The notes under the pieces were generated by a model that had not been told where the DNA came from, ran no database searches, and saw only the letters and a program-made list of their open reading frames with translations. 64,000 bases of DNA from Trametes villosa (lineage: Eukaryota; Basidiomycota; Agaricomycetes; Polyporales; Polyporaceae), in the NCBI GenBank assembly GCA_002964805.2, contig PUDQ02000001.1:4674001-4738000 (forward strand), read 5' to 3'. This document shows positions 9,925 to 22,689 of the stretch, piece by piece. A program made the translations under genes and the position numbers. How positions within the stretch are numbered: the first letter of the stretch is position 1; each line of letters opens with the position of its first letter.

Positions 9925-12900
9925 CGCGGGCGGGACAGCGGGCGAGCGAGGGATGACAAAAGTGAGGGGGGCTGGGGCGGGACGGGGGGCGTTATAAGGA
10001 CAGCCGGGAAGGTGGGACGGAAGGGGAGGAGGGCGATATACGACAGCCCGCGCGCACATGGCCATAACCCATTCCACCACAGAACCTCGCACACCCGACT
10101 GCAACCTCGCCCCTCCCCCGTCCCCACGCCCCGCAGCGCTCGCCCTCCGCCCCTCCTCGCTCTCGCCCTCGCCCTCCGCGTCCGCCTACCCCGCCCGGTG
10201 GCGTGCGCGGGGGCGCGTCCGCACTCGCGCGCACGCCGGACGGGTTCGCCGTGGACGGGGGGCGCGCGGCCGAGGGGCGCCGCGGAGAAAGGCCGCGGAG
10301 AAGAGGGCGGGCGGGCGAGAGGGAGGAGCAGCTGGGCCGGGTGCGGTGCGACGCTGCGATCCGCATCCTTCTCCTCTCGCCACTTGCCGGCCCTCCTCCG
10401 ATCGACACTCCTCCCGCAGATCTCCCCGTCCCTCCCCCTCACGTTCTTTAGAGCTCGTCGACGCTTTCACTCTTCTCCGTTCGAGACGGGTGGCCTGCGC
10501 GACGTCGCGAACGCGGACGTGTACCGCTGTGCTGGGCTGTCGCGCTATCAAGCCACTCCGAGCTCCGTCGCGTACAACGTCCGGCGGCATGGCGTGCCCT
10601 CCCAACACAACACCGTGGGTTCCCCGTCCCGGCCCCGGCGATAGCGACGAGTGCTCGCGTCGGCTGCGCAGATTCAGAACCCCAGCGCGTTGCCTGCGGT
10701 CGCGAACCCTGCGCCCGGGCCCGTCCAGTCTCACGCGCCGCCCACGCGAGAACAGAACTCCTGCCGCGTACCTGTAATATGACGTCTGCATTTCCGAGGA
10801 CTCTTCTGCCCTGCCCCCTGTGTGCGCCCGAGCACGGTTTAGAGCGTGATAGTATGATATGCACCGCGCACCTGTACGTATTATTATCACGCGCGGCCGT
10901 GCCACGACGTTCCCGCATCCGTGCGGCGAGGATCATGGCGGCGAACGGCCTGTGGGTTTTGTTCTGCGCTGGGCGCGTGCCGTCCATTCATCATCGAGGG
11001 CGGTGGACAACTCCGGTGGCAAACAAGCTCCTGTGGCGTACCCGACCTGTGCACCCTGCTGGTCATCCGCGAGATATGGGATACACGCAGATTCAGCGGT
11101 GTTCTTTACTCGGCTTGGCAATGAACATCCTAGCTCTTGGCGACCATACAGGGTATGAAAGCTTGAAGACAGCACGCCGGCTCGAGGCAAGCTAGTGTTA
11201 TGTATGAATCCCGGGTGAGAGAGCGTCGCGGTGTTGGAAGTCGGTCGGTTAGAAAGGTCGCCGCGGTAGGTGTGTATGTACGCCGCTCGTCTGATCTATA
11301 AAAGGAGATCTCGACATACCGATCAGATCGAGATCGGACACGGGCGTAGTGCCGCCCTTCCTCCTCCCTTTCCATCTTCCCAACTGCCATCCTCTCCGTC
11401 CAATCCGACGTTCTGCTGTCCTGTCGCTCGTGTCTTCGTGGTTGTTGCACTGGGCGTCTCGGCGCTGGATAGGGCCGTACGGGCAGCCATCGAACACGGG
11501 ACGAGCGCCGACGTCAACTGCTAACAGAGCCCTTCTCTCTTGCTTCGCTTCTCCTCCTCTCTCACTCCTTCGACAGCCCTGACATCCCGCTTCCACGCCA
11601 GCTAACGCTCATCCAATGCTCGTATACTGACATTCTGGAGGCTACTCGCGGGGGGGTCCGCCGGATACGCCGCCGTCGCCGCGTCCCCGGCCGCGCGCAC
11701 GCTTCCATCGCTCACGACGCGTCCTAATTCCACGCGTCGCCCGCCCGCAAGGGGGCATAACTCCCGTCCGGCCGCTCGATCTGCGGGCGAGCATCATGGA
11801 GGCATGTCCCGACGCGGCTGCCCGGGGACGGAATGCGGTACGGGCGCGAGCTATGGCGTCGTGCTTGAGCGCAATCACGGTCTCCGCGGGCCCGGGTACC
11901 TGCGCGTGATGCTTCATTAACCTTTGGGCTGCTGGTGGGGCGAGGATTGCTATCTTGTGCGCTGTGGGGGCCTCGGTGCCGTCCGAGCTTTTGAACGAGT
12001 ACCTGTGCTGCCTCGCTCGCAGAATCAGCGAAACGCAGGCTCGGGGAACGTCCAACCTTCGAAAACGCTTGAATAATCTGGGGCTGACGACTTACAAGAG
12101 ACCACAGTATTTACCAGGAACTTTAACATACAAATCCAACATGTGCCGAAACATAGTACGTCCAGCTCTTGTCGTGAACCAGTTCGTACGGTACGCGGCC
12201 CGCCAAACGCTCACCCTCTGCGAATCTGCAGGATACCCGACCCGTGCAAAGCCTATCACTCGGAGCAAACGTGGCGCTTGCATTCAAGCTCTCGGCACGC
12301 TGCACCCTGCAGTCAAGTGACGGGCCCGCATGATACGCCCAAGTCGCGCGCAGACGCTCCGCCGACGCCCGCACACCCACGCGTATATGGCGAAGCAGCG
12401 ATTCCACGGCCGCCTCCCAGGATCCCACCCACCGCGGCGCGGAGTCGCACGGTCATCGAGCTGCGCGCCTTCTGCCCGCGGACACGCGCCTTCGCTCGGC
12501 GCGGCCGCTGTAGGAACCGCGCTGCGCCCCTGTCTTTGACGTCGATGGGGAACGTGCGCGCACGGCTGGGAGGCGCGAAGCACCCGTTTGGCTTCCGGCG
12601 GCGCCTGTTGTCAATGAAGCTGGCCGGGAGTTGTAGGGTGGGCGATCGAGCGAGCTAGAAGTGCATCACGGACGCTGAGGAAGGGGAGGCGGAGACGGTT
12701 CGTCTGTATGTTGGGCTTTCTTTCCTCAACGTGTCGTCGTGTTCTGTTTGGCGCCCTGACGATCTGATGTGTTTGGCCGCAGAGTACCAGGAGCACCGCT
12801 GAGTCCGAGGGGAACCGACTGCTTCGTGCTTCGCGTACTCCGCTGGCGATAATGCAAGCTTCCGGCGTCACTGCCTTCGCGCTTCACGATAAGACATTCG

Positions 12901-13947
12901 CAGGCCGTAGGTTGGATTCATCTCGCTGGCGCCTGCGACGGCATGCTGCTATGTTCGCGAGCGGGTTGTGGCCCCTGCTGCCTGAGCCCAACTCCGCGGC
13001 GGGCGGGGTGCTAGGGTCCCGATCCCGCGCACGCCGTTCGGAGTTCCCGCGCTCGTGCAGTGTGGGCGAGGGCAGGTACCGGGGTTGGCCGAACGACTTT
13101 TCGGAGGGGGGGGGCTTGTTCGGCTGGAGGTACAGAGGATTGACGGACGTCGACGTCCTGCGGGTTGACCCCGACCCATCAGGCGCTCGTGAGACAAGCG
13201 GAATGCGTGCCGGTAAGCCTGTAACGCTGCTATACCCAGGATGCAAAGCCATGGTTCGACATGCGTAGCGGACACGGGTGCGCATATGAGTGACACAGGA
13301 GAGTTCGACGTTGCTTACTCGTTTTCTACCTCAGGTGTCATAGGGCCAATCCACCGGCGACCATCCACAGCGGTACGTAACGCGGCAACTCACGTTCGTA
13401 GTGCGGGGATCCCAACTACTTCCTACGGGGTGCCTGATGTTCACAAGGCAGTTCGCGATCCTGCGGGCAGAGCGACTGCGCAGTTAGCGAGGGGTGCCTC
13501 GGGCTTCTGCCGGCAGCCCTTGCAGGGAAGCACTACTGCCTGCGCAACCGTCTGATGCCTGTCTAGGAGCGAGGCCCGGCGAGGTGCGTTACAAGAAGAC
13601 CGGGCACAGCTGGGACCGTGGACCTCTAGGCGTTGATCCCGGTTGGGCGGTGAGTAGCATCGTCATTCGATGGGAGATCTATTGGACATAGAACTGACTC
13701 GCTACTAGCTGCACTTGCGCGCGAAGTGACAGGAGTTTCTGGCTAGGCTCTTCGAGTGTATGCAACGACACCATCCTTCCGATGGTTTGGGCATTTCACT
13801 CGAAAAATACGGGAACAGGGTACAATTGACGTCCGCCGAAACACAGAAGATCGCGCATACATATGAATTCGCGGTCTGGCCGCCGTTATACATACACCGT
13901 CGACACCCCAAGCATCTTTCATTTGATTCTACTCGCGCCCTCCTCGT
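9925..13947. other. About 4 kb gene-poor region
   Basis: Open frames are abundant because GC is high, but they overlap on both strands, are Arg/Pro-rich and give no recognisable domain. An apparently complete TATA box, TATAAAAG at 11297-11304, is followed by a CT-rich leader-like stretch at 11345-11400 but by no credible coding sequence. It may mark a dead or noncoding transcription unit. I can name no repeat or mobile element here. Confidence 0.5.
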
Positions 13948-14535
13948 TCAGATGGAAATCGCCCCCGTCTCCGCGTCCGGCGCCCTCGCCTTCTTCCCCC
14001 GCACCGCCCGCCACGCCGCGCGCGTCTTCCGCCCCGCGCACACCTTGTACAGCGCCTCGGGGCCCGCCGCGAGCGCGCGCCCGATGCCCTCCAGCATCTT
14101 CCCGACCCCGTAGATGATCGCGAGCGACGCGGCGAGCCCCGCGCCCGCCATGATGAACGGCGGGAGCACGATCGCGGTCACGCCCCGCATGATCATGCGT
14201 AGGATCCGCCGGCCCTCGGACCGAGGGCGCCTGCCCGAGTCGGAGTCCTCGTCCGAGTCGGACTGGGATTGGGAAGAGTTGAGGAGCGTGGCGGAGGGTA
14301 AGGAGTCGGATGTGGGGTGCGCGGCGGGGGCTGGGGCGCGCCCGAGGAGGGGGGAGGCGGGCGAGGGGCTGGAGGGGAGCGCGGTGTATTCGGGCAGGAC
14401 GGTGGGGTCCGCGGCGGCGGCGTCTTGCTTCCACTCTTCGTGCTTTGCGGCGGCGGCATCCATGATGGGTGCAGGATCGGGGGCGGTGAGTATCACGGTG
14501 GGCAGAGGAGGTTTTGGGTGCTCTGCGATGCTCAC
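13948..14535 (-). CDS. Hypothetical single-pass membrane protein
   Basis: A single uninterrupted exon of 195 residues. The N-terminal half is Ala/Pro/Ser-rich and disordered (LPEYTALPSSPSPASP), then acidic (SDSDEDSDSG). A basic patch (RRPRSEGRRILR) precedes one long hydrophobic segment, residues about 118-148 (GVTAIVLPPFIMAGAGLAA and following). The tail is basic (GRKTRAAWRAVRGKKAR). The layout suggests a tail-anchored or single-pass protein with a basic cytosolic end. I do not recognise a named family. The change from disordered to hydrophobic to basic is not expected of chance frames. Confidence 0.65.
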   Translation of the reverse strand: MSIAEHPKPPLPTVILTAPDPAPIMDAAAAKHEEWKQDAAAADPTVLPEYTALPSSPSPASPLLGRAPAPAAHPTSDSLPSATLLNSSQSQSDSDEDSDSGRRPRSEGRRILRMIMRGVTAIVLPPFIMAGAGLAASLAIIYGVGKMLEGIGRALAAGPEALYKVCAGRKTRAAWRAVRGKKARAPDAETGAISI

Positions 14536-15505
14536 TCAGTGTCTTGTCATGCAGGAGCTCGAGCTGCGTGCACTCACAATGTGTATATCGACGTCCGAGG
14601 GCGTGCGGGTTTGGACTCGAGTCAGGACGAAGTACAATGCGACGATCGTTGGGACGCAGGATACCGGTGCGTATGTTGGTTTTCAGCTGCGCCCTATCCT
14701 TGCGCATTCCCTTTATGCATGCGAATGCGGCGCAGCATATGTGTATCTGCGGAGATGCCAATACACAAGGTTCGCGCTTGTCGAATGTCGAGCTGCGGCG
14801 GACCAGCCACCGTGATCATAGGCTTCGCTCGAGGAGGCGTAGATGACCGTCGTGGGACTGCAAGGGGAATAAAACACCAGTTCTACTACGTATACTTCCG
14901 AAATGTTCTTGCTGTCTCATTCATGGTGTTACAGTACTCGAACGTGCAGATGCTTGTTATATGCACAAGGACGCACCAAACACTGCCGGGCGATGTCTCC
15001 TTGTCAATGGGATCCATAGGTAGGATTTGACGCTGCTGTTCTGCGGTTATAGAAATGTCTCACTTCGCCGCAGTGTTAGACGCATGTCATGAGGTTTGTG
15101 CGCAGCAGATCGCGAGTATGCTCGTACTGCGGAATGTTGACGTACAATCCTAAGAAAGGCCCGAGACCGAGGTCGAACGAGAGCGCAGCGTACACATGCC
15201 ATGTTGTGTGGTGCGGGGGTTTTCCGGAGGCTTGTCCGAGTGGGTGTGCTCTCGGTCCGAGGCGCAACGCTCCTACCTCTGCTGTCGATATCATCGTCAG
15301 TTTCGGAGTTGTGCTCGGATTCCGGTCCCGCACGCACTATCATCTGCGTCGGCCCGAGGATATGAGGGACATGTTTTTCTACGTTCATGCCATGAGCAGA
15401 TGGGCTTGCGACCAGACGGTCCCGAGCAAACATGCTTTGGTATATCGGTCCGCGCTGCGATTGACGCAGCCTCGCCGATACAACAATGACGCAGCCTCGC
15501 CAATA
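14536..15505. other. Intergenic region with a short tandem repeat
   Basis: No gene recognised. Near 15463-15515, close to the end of HRI1, a unit of about 24 bases containing ACGCAGCCTCGCC occurs twice in tandem (about 15468 and 15492). Confidence 0.45.
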
Positions 15506-16236
15506 CTACAATATCGCAACCTCCTTCACGTCCCAAACGGCGCCGCTGCGTTTGACGATACCCCCTTCCCTTAGCACGCCCGCCCAGGTCGCGTCGCAAG
15601 GGATGTCAAACCCGCCGAGCGAGCCCACCTTCTTCCACCCTCTAGCCTCCGACCAGAACCACCGCTGAACAGACACCTCCGCGCCATCGCGCACGATCCC
15701 CTGACAATACTGCCCGACCCGCACGACCGTCCCGCGCCTGCCCTCCCCCTCCCCGCGCATCTCGAGCCACACCGCAACTGCACCCCCAGGCGAGGTAGGG
15801 AGGACGCGCACGGCCCTCCACGCCTCCTCGTACTCGCGCACCTCGCCGGTGTCGAGGTGCGCCATGCGCCCGCGCTCGATGTCGACGTCCGGCAGGGTCG
15901 GGTGCGGCGCCATCGTGCCCTCGTCCACCTCGTCGGCGGGGTGCGTGCTGCGCGAGCTGATCGAGTGGATCCATTTCCCGTGTGTGGGCGTGCCGACGGA
16001 GCGGCCGGCGGTGCCCCATTCGAGGGATGTGAACAATGTGGGGAGGAGGGGGGAGGAGGGGGGCTTGAAGAAGCGGAGATCGACGAAGTGGCGGCTGCTA
16101 GGGGTGATGAGGACTATGGTGGAGGTGGGTTCGGAGGCTTCGTCTGGGAACTGGAGGACCGAAGGTAAGCACGGAGAGATACGAGTACTGAGTGGAGAAG
16201 TACCCAGCGGATGTAGAGACGCTCTGAGATCGACAT
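15506..16236 (-). CDS. HRI1 family protein
   Basis: Two exons, 16236-16204 and 16150-15506, give 225 residues. The 11-residue first exon (MSISERLYIRW) joins in phase to FPDEASEPTSTIVLITPSSR and HFVDLRFFKP. That order, a short Arg-Trp start, an EPT..VL strand and a FVD(L/I)R strand, is the opening I know from fungal HRI1 proteins. Further family-like stretches are SLEWGTAG and GTVVRVGQYCQGIV. Yeast HRI1 is a small beta-barrel protein reported to interact with translocation factors; its biochemical role is unsettled. A shorter model starting inside exon 2 would lose the first strands, so I prefer the two-exon model. Confidence 0.85.
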
Positions 16237-17260
16237 TGCGATGTTCGTTACGGATTGACTATAGATTGATTGCTGGCAGTCGCTGACTCGGGCGATTCTG
16301 TAGGCCTGGCGTTTGGGGGCACGACGTCGTCAGTACTCTAGCATGAGCCTTTCGAAGAACGAGCACCTACCGCTATATGCGCTGCGAATGGTCGACGGCC
16401 TTCGTACGCGTAACCTCCGACACACGATGATTGCGACAAATCCACAGTCGAGGTGCTGAGATCAATACACGATACGGTATCGGAGGTGGCACCAAGCCTA
16501 TGAGTCTAATCTTACCGGGCAGACTAATTACCTGACAGGTGTTTGAGGCTGACCCTAACCTCCCAGGAGCAGCGCCATTGCAGCAGTCATGCAATTCCTA
16601 CTTTCAGTACGCATTCGTAGCTTGCCTGCCTGGGGAGGTGTTTCGCGCGACCCCGTAGCGGTTCGCTCGCTTCGCGTCCGGGCACACGACCGCGGCCGGC
16701 GTATACCGCACGTGCACGCGTCGAGACCTGACGTCACGCGTCCGCACCCGCCGGCGGCGCGTCTGACGCACTTGTGCTGACCGGGTCGTCGACTTGGCGA
16801 GTGGAATGATCACAGGGCGGTGGGTAGACGGAGTACGTATGCGTTTGATTGCGCTATCGGGAGTGGGAAGGGCACATATGCGTGTATATGACGTCGTACA
16901 GCGTCGTGGCGCGTCTCCGGTGTGCTCGTCTGCAGGCTGCGAGACGGGCATCAGTGGGTCGAAACGTTCCGAGTGGAAAGGGAGACGCACGGTGATGCCT
17001 TTTGCAGCACGGTCAAGGCGGTTTGCTCCCGGGATCAGCTCAGTGCACCACAGGCCAAGATTAGCGCGGTGGAGTGTGGTAGGCGGCGGAAAACATATGG
17101 GTGGATGGTGAGGACAGCGAGGCACAGAGCGGATTATAGGTATAGGTATAGAGTTAGACAACTAGCGATACAAGGCAACCCGATGTGAGAGCCAGAGAGA
17201 CAGTCCACCATACAGCAAAGTCGTGAATCGTGCATCCAGAAAGGAAGGGAAAGGGCAGGG
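16237..17260. other. Intergenic region
   Basis: No gene recognised. A short ATAGGT repeat (TATAGGTATAGGTATAG) sits near 17136-17153. The right end is the 3' flank of the membrane protein at 17261. Confidence 0.45.
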
Positions 17261-18319
17261 TTATACGTGACGCTCGTTATACTCGTTTACTTCTTCCGCC
17301 ACCTTCTCCTCGTCGACCGTCTGCGTGATGTGCAGGCTGTAGATCTTGTGCACGGCGGGGTCCGCCCACGAGTCCTGCTCGCGCTGGAGCTCGCGGTGGA
17401 CCCACCAGATCGTGAGCGCGCCGGAGACCATCGCCCAGAGCCAGGGCAGGCCCCAGCCGATGCCGTACCCGATGTCGTCCGCGGTCGTCCACGCGATCGC
17501 GATGAACGCGCCCGCGAGGAGGCAGCCGGAGGCGCCCCACCAGAGGGAGGTGACGCGGACGATGCGGCGCATGATGGCGGAGTGCTCGTAGCGGATGCGC
17601 CAGGCCTGGCGGAACTCGACGCAGCCGCCGCCGTCGACGGCGACGACGTCCTCGACCATGGTGTACACTGCGGGCGGGAGGCCGGTGTAGGGGGGCATGG
17701 AGGAGACGCGGAAGGGCATCTTGACTTTGTGGGGCCAGATGCCGGTGATGAGGAGGGGGACGCAGAAGCAGATCATGAAGCAAGGGAGGGACATGGCGAC
17801 GGTGTGGACCGAGCCGGGATTTCTACATTTTCATTAGGGAGGCGAACTGGGAGACGCGTAGGAGACTTACAATGATGAGCCGATGATGAGTGGGACGAAG
17901 AAGCCGGTCATGGCGAGACCTATCTGGAGCCTAAGGCGAAGTGAGCGCGAAGGGTGCGTTGATACGAACTGCGCGACGTACGTGAATGCATCCGGGCCAA
18001 ATCTACTCGCACCGAGCGGACGACGCTGGTGGCCTCTGTCGCTGATGAAGAGGTAATATGACCGCCTCGCCATCTTGTATCCCGAGTAGGTGCCGACTAG
18101 GGAGGTGATGATGGCGAGGTTCTTTGTGTTATCGAGATGTGCGCCCCATCGTATGGAATAGAAGAGGATGAGGGGGAGGATGCCGGCTTCTGCGAAGATG
18201 AGGGTGAAGAAGACGATGATGGCGAGCTCTCTACGGTTGCATTTTATGGTGTAGTTGAGAGGCGGGGGCCTTGCGGGGTTGTAGGTGTCGACGGACGCGT
18301 CGGAGAAGTTGGAGGACAT
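17261..18319 (-). CDS. Multi-pass membrane protein, basidiomycete type
   Basis: Three exons, 18319-17982, 17930-17871 and 17822-17261, give 319 residues. I see about six hydrophobic segments: LAIIVFFTLIFAEAGILPL, NLAIITSLVGTYSG, LAMTGFFVPLIIGSSL, SLPCFMICFCVPLLITGIW, ASGCLLAGAFIAIAW and IGWGLPWLWAMVSGALTIWW. A disordered acidic N-terminus precedes them and an acidic tail follows (VDEEKVAEEVNEYNER). The first intron is 51 bases, a multiple of three without a stop, so a frame scan reads straight through it. GTACGT..TTAG borders and the fit of the spliced protein argue it is removed. I do not recognise a named transporter or receptor family. It is divergently placed to the HECT ligase, 281 bases apart. 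Confidence 0.7.
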
Positions 18320-18600
18320 GTTGGTACGGGAGAGAGATGGCGCACTCACACGCGGTGCGAAATATAGGCCGGGTCGTGTGGGGACATGGTCCTGCCTCCG
18401 ATCCACCGAGGCGCAGGTCGAGATGGAGGTGGAGGCACGGCGGGGTGCCCAAGACGCTCGGCGATGATGTCACCCCACGTGGAACACACTCGTCCGGCAC
18501 ATTCCGGGTCACGTGCCCTATGCAAGTACGCGTCGCGCGCGTTGCCTCTCTCCAGCTTACTCACTCTCTCTCCTTCTCGTGCTCCCTGCTACTGCTCGCG

Positions 18601-21600
18601 ATGGACATCCCTCTCTTCGGCGACAGCCCGAACAAGCGCAGGAGGGAGATCAACCTCGGAGGTACCCACACCGCCACCTCGCACAACGACATCGTCCAAG
18701 AAGCCAAGCTCCGCAGACTGCAGCGTAATGACCTCAAACGCCGCCAAGACTCGGCCCTCCTCATCCAGCACTGGTGGAGAGGTCGCGTCGCCCTCCATGA
18801 TGTCCGCCAGGACTTGCGCCACACCTTTGACCAGGACATCACCAGCATCACCGGCCTACGGTGTCTGGTCCTTCTCGGTCAGGATGAGGACGCGCTCGGC
18901 AGATGGTCCACCGTAATAACATCCTCTCGCAAAGGTGCGTATGTCGTGCCATAGAATATGTGTAGGATGCTCATATCGCCACAGATGTGCTTGCCCAAGG
19001 TGACCAGAGCTGGGTCGTCCTACTACAGAGACTCGCTCTCATGCTCCTCAGATCCATCTCCAGCGATCCAAGGTAGGTCCCATCGGTCATGTTCTTGGTG
19101 CGAGTGCTGAACATGTCAAGATCACAATATGCGCAGTCGCATCTCGCTGTTCTCAACACTCTGCTTTCTAGCAATCCACAACGCATCGCAATCGCCCAAT
19201 ATCTCGTCTCCCATGGTTTCTACCTCCACCTTCGCGAGGCGATCCTCCAATTAGTGAGTCGGGCCCACGCAGCAGTCGTGGTTGCAGCGCTCACATACAT
19301 GATCTATAGCCCCTCCCCACCAAAGCCTCACCTGCCTTGACCTCTCTAGCAACCCTCCTCACTGCGCCTTTAGCCCACCCAGATATCCTCGCACCCTCCC
19401 TGCGCGAGCTTGTTGTCACCATCCTCACCGTCCCTCTACTTCCTAATCGCTTGCTACCTGCTATCGGTCCGTTCTCTGCACGTCTCCCCCTAGCATCGCT
19501 CAACCTCGTCCCTCTTGACATCCTGGATAGCCCCGCACTCTCGGCGCCTGACCCGAAGGTCCACTTGCTCGCCAATCTGGCTCTTCTTATGCCGCCAAGA
19601 TACTCTGTCCTGCCGCCACCTGCTTTCGCCACATATCTCCAGCTCTGTGCTCTGCTCATGAACGCCCTCCCGACGAATGCGCTCGAACCTCTGGCAAACA
19701 AGCCAGGTCTTGCGGGCAACTGGGCTGACGAAGACTCGGACGACGAGACCGAGACCCAGGTGACCGTCGTCAGCTCCTTCGAGCCCCGGCAGCCGCTTCC
19801 GCAGCTCGACGAGAAGACACGGAAGCGCCTCCAGACGCTCCCGTCCTCGGACCACGTCGCATCGCTCCTCCGGGCCGGCCAGAGCCAGACCTTGCTCCCC
19901 CATGTCGTCTCGTTTTGTTTCGCGCTCAGTACGGTGTGGCCGACGAGGCGCGACAAGGTGCTCACGACGATGATGGCGTACAACAAGGGCGGTCTTGTGC
20001 GTGAGGTGTACCGCGGTTATGTGCGGCGGTCGCCTCTGGGTCGGGACGATAGCTTCACGGAGATCACGAGTAAGTGCTGTGGGGTCATTCTTCTTGGCTA
20101 GACGAAACTGACCGGATATGGTAGAGCCCGCGCATGCTGGTGACTGGCCACCACTGCTTCTCCTCGCAGACCTGTATACTCAGGCGCTACTCACCATGGG
20201 CGATGACGAGTTCTTCTCTAGCGGGAACAATCCGAGCGCGCCGCGCAATCCCTTGTCGCTTGACGAGCTCACCGAATTCTCGCGAAAGCTGCTTAACATC
20301 GCGTTCTCGCTGTACTGGCGCGACGACTCGAGCAGCGTGCAGGAGGGGAGCGTGCCTGGGCTGGGCAGTATCAAGTGGGAGAACGTTAGGGAGAAGGCGA
20401 CGAAGTGCTTGCAGGCGCTGCATGCGAGAGAGTACGTGGTACTAGTGTTGCAATGTCCTGCGAGACTGACGTGCAGCGTCGTTTAGCTCGAGACGGTCGT
20501 TCACGCCTCCGGACCATTGGCTGGTCACCTCCCAGCTGGACATGACGTCGTTCATCCAAGCCGCGATGTGAGTGCCTCCCCTACCCTCCCGCCTCCGCCC
20601 ACTGACCCGCGCCCAGCTTCGAGGAGAAGGAGCTCTCACAACCCGAGAACGGACGCGCGGCGGCGATGAGCAAGCGGCAGATCGCATACCTCTCGCCGCG
20701 GCTCGGCGTGCTGAACAACATCCCGTTCGCGATCCCGTTCGACGTGCGCGTCGGCATCTTCCGCCGGTTCGTGGTCAACGACCTGCAGACGCGCGGGCTC
20801 GACGCGTTCCGCGGGCGCATGATGCCGACGCGCGTGACCGTGCGCCGGACGAACATCGCGCAGGACGGGTTTGATCGGTTGGGGGACGTGGACCTCAAGG
20901 CGCCGATTGCGATTACGTTTATGGATCAGTTTGGGAACGAGGAGTGAGTAGCGTGTGGTTTGTAGGAGGGGAGGGACGCTGACGAGGGTTTTACAGGGCG
21001 GGGATTGATGGGGGAGGGGTGTTCAAGGAGTTCTTGACCAGCTTGTGCAAGGAGGTCTTCGACACCGATCGCGGGCTCTGGCTCGCCACCAAGAACAACG
21101 AGCTGTACCCCGCGCCACACTCCTACGCGACGGAATGTAAGCTCGCCCCCTCACTCCCTGTATCTCTACCACTCATCGCGGCGGCATGCAGCGCACAGCC
21201 TGGCGTGGTACCGCTTCATCGGGCGGATCCTGGGCAAGGCGCTGTACGACGGGATCCTCGTCGACGTCGCGTTCGCGGGCTTCTTCCTCGCGAAGTGGCT
21301 CGGGAAGCAGAGCTGGCTGGACGACCTCGCGTCGCTCGACCCCGAGCTGTACCAGGGCCTCATCTTCCTCAAGCATTATACGGGCGACCCCGAGGAGCTC
21401 TCGCTCAACTTTACTGTTGCGCAGGAAGGTGCGTCTTGTTCTCGCGCGTGGTTGCGTGGGGTTCAGGCTGATTTGGTTGCTTGGGTTGGGTGTTGGGTGG
21501 GTACAGAGTTTGGGGAGACGAAGACGGTGGACCTGATCCCGAATGGGAGCAATATCCCGGTGACGCGCGAGAATCGGCTGCAGTATATCTACCTCGTCGC

Positions 21601-22325
21601 GCATTTCCGCCTCACAAAGCAGATCAAGAAGCAGAGCGCGGCGTTCTTCGAGGGGCTGTCGGAGATCATCGACCCCAAGTGGCTCAGGTGCGTATCCTAT
21701 CTGCGAAGTAGTCTTTCCAGCGACTTAATAGGGGGTTGGGATAGGATGTTCAACCAGCAGGAGCTGCAGATCCTGTTGGGCGGCGTGAACGCCCCCATTG
21801 ACCTCGAAGATCTGCGGTCGCATACGCAGTATGGCGGGCTGTACGACGACCATGAGCATACCATTGAGATATTCTGGAGTGTGAGCATCTCTCGTGCTGT
21901 GCGTCCGTCGGTGAGGTGTGCTAAATGGGGTCACTACAGGTGGTCAAGACGTTCAACCAGGACGAGCGGCGGAAGCTACTACGATTCGTCACGAGCTGCA
22001 GTCGGCCGCCATTGCTGTAAGCGTTCCACACATCCCTATCATATGAAAGCGAGATCTGACACTTCGTACGTACAGCGGCTTCAAGGAGCTGAACCCGAAC
22101 TTCGCGATACGAGACGCGACGGGGGACGAGACCCGACTGCCGACGGCGAGTACGTGTGTCAACCTCCTCAAGGTATGTTGTATGCCCCGATAGAAGCTCG
22201 CGCGTTACGTTGCGGGTGATGCTCATGGTGCTACGCCGCAGCTGCCGCGCTACAAGACGCCGCAGGTGCTCCGGGAAAAGCTCCTGCAGGCGATTCACTC
22301 GAACGCTGGGTTCGACTTGTCTTAG
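18601..22325 (+). CDS. HECT-type E3 ubiquitin ligase, HUL5/UBE3C-like
   Basis: Fourteen exons give 993 residues: 18601-18934, 18985-19072, 19121-19253, 19310-20069, 20125-20431, 20487-20567, 20617-20943, 20997-21136, 21192-21428, 21507-21687, 21745-21880, 21940-22016, 22076-22172 and 22242-22325. All phases agree. An N-terminal IQ motif (ALLIQHWWRGR, residues 52-62) and the opening with a basic cluster (NKRRREINLGG) are the UBE3C/HUL5 pattern. The HECT domain fills the C-terminal third: GGGVFKEFLTSL, WYRFIGRILGKALYDGI, VARENRLQYIYLVAH-like VTRENRLQYIYLVAH, and the catalytic Cys961 in TCVNLLKLPRY, 32 residues from the end as is normal. HUL5 extends ubiquitin chains on proteasome-bound and misfolded substrates in yeast; that role here is by homology. 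Confidence 0.92.
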
Positions 22326-22689
22326 GCTGAGACGTAGATAGATGGGTGTCTGCTGCTTTCGTTGGCAATGGAGGGTCGGATGTAGCACTGGTTGTACAAA
22401 AGGTGTAATGGTAGCCGCGACGCTCGAAGGATAGGCTCGGAGGCGTGCGCGCACACACGTACGGATATGTGGCGGGACTGCTCAGGTGATGATTGGGCCG
22501 GGCGGCAGCGCGGAAAGGCGGCCTCGCGCTCGTGCTTCGCTCGCGTCCTGACGTGCCTCTTATGCCACCATGCCCGCGCACCCCTTCCCCCCTTACTCAC
22601 CGCCCTCGCACGCCCCGGCGCACCTTCCCAGGACCCTCTGGTCGACCTGCTGTCTCTGTCCTGCGTTCTGACGATTCGCCATCTCAGCT
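22326..22689. other. Intergenic spacer between the HECT ligase and D-lactate dehydrogenase
   Basis: Holds the 3' flank of the ligase gene and the presumed promoter of the next gene. No clear TATA box and no other gene are visible. Confidence 0.5.

Noticed and set aside
10058..10905. Overlapping frames of more than 230 codons on both strands
   Set aside because: Pro/Arg/Ser-rich in all frames with no splice logic; explained by GC content.
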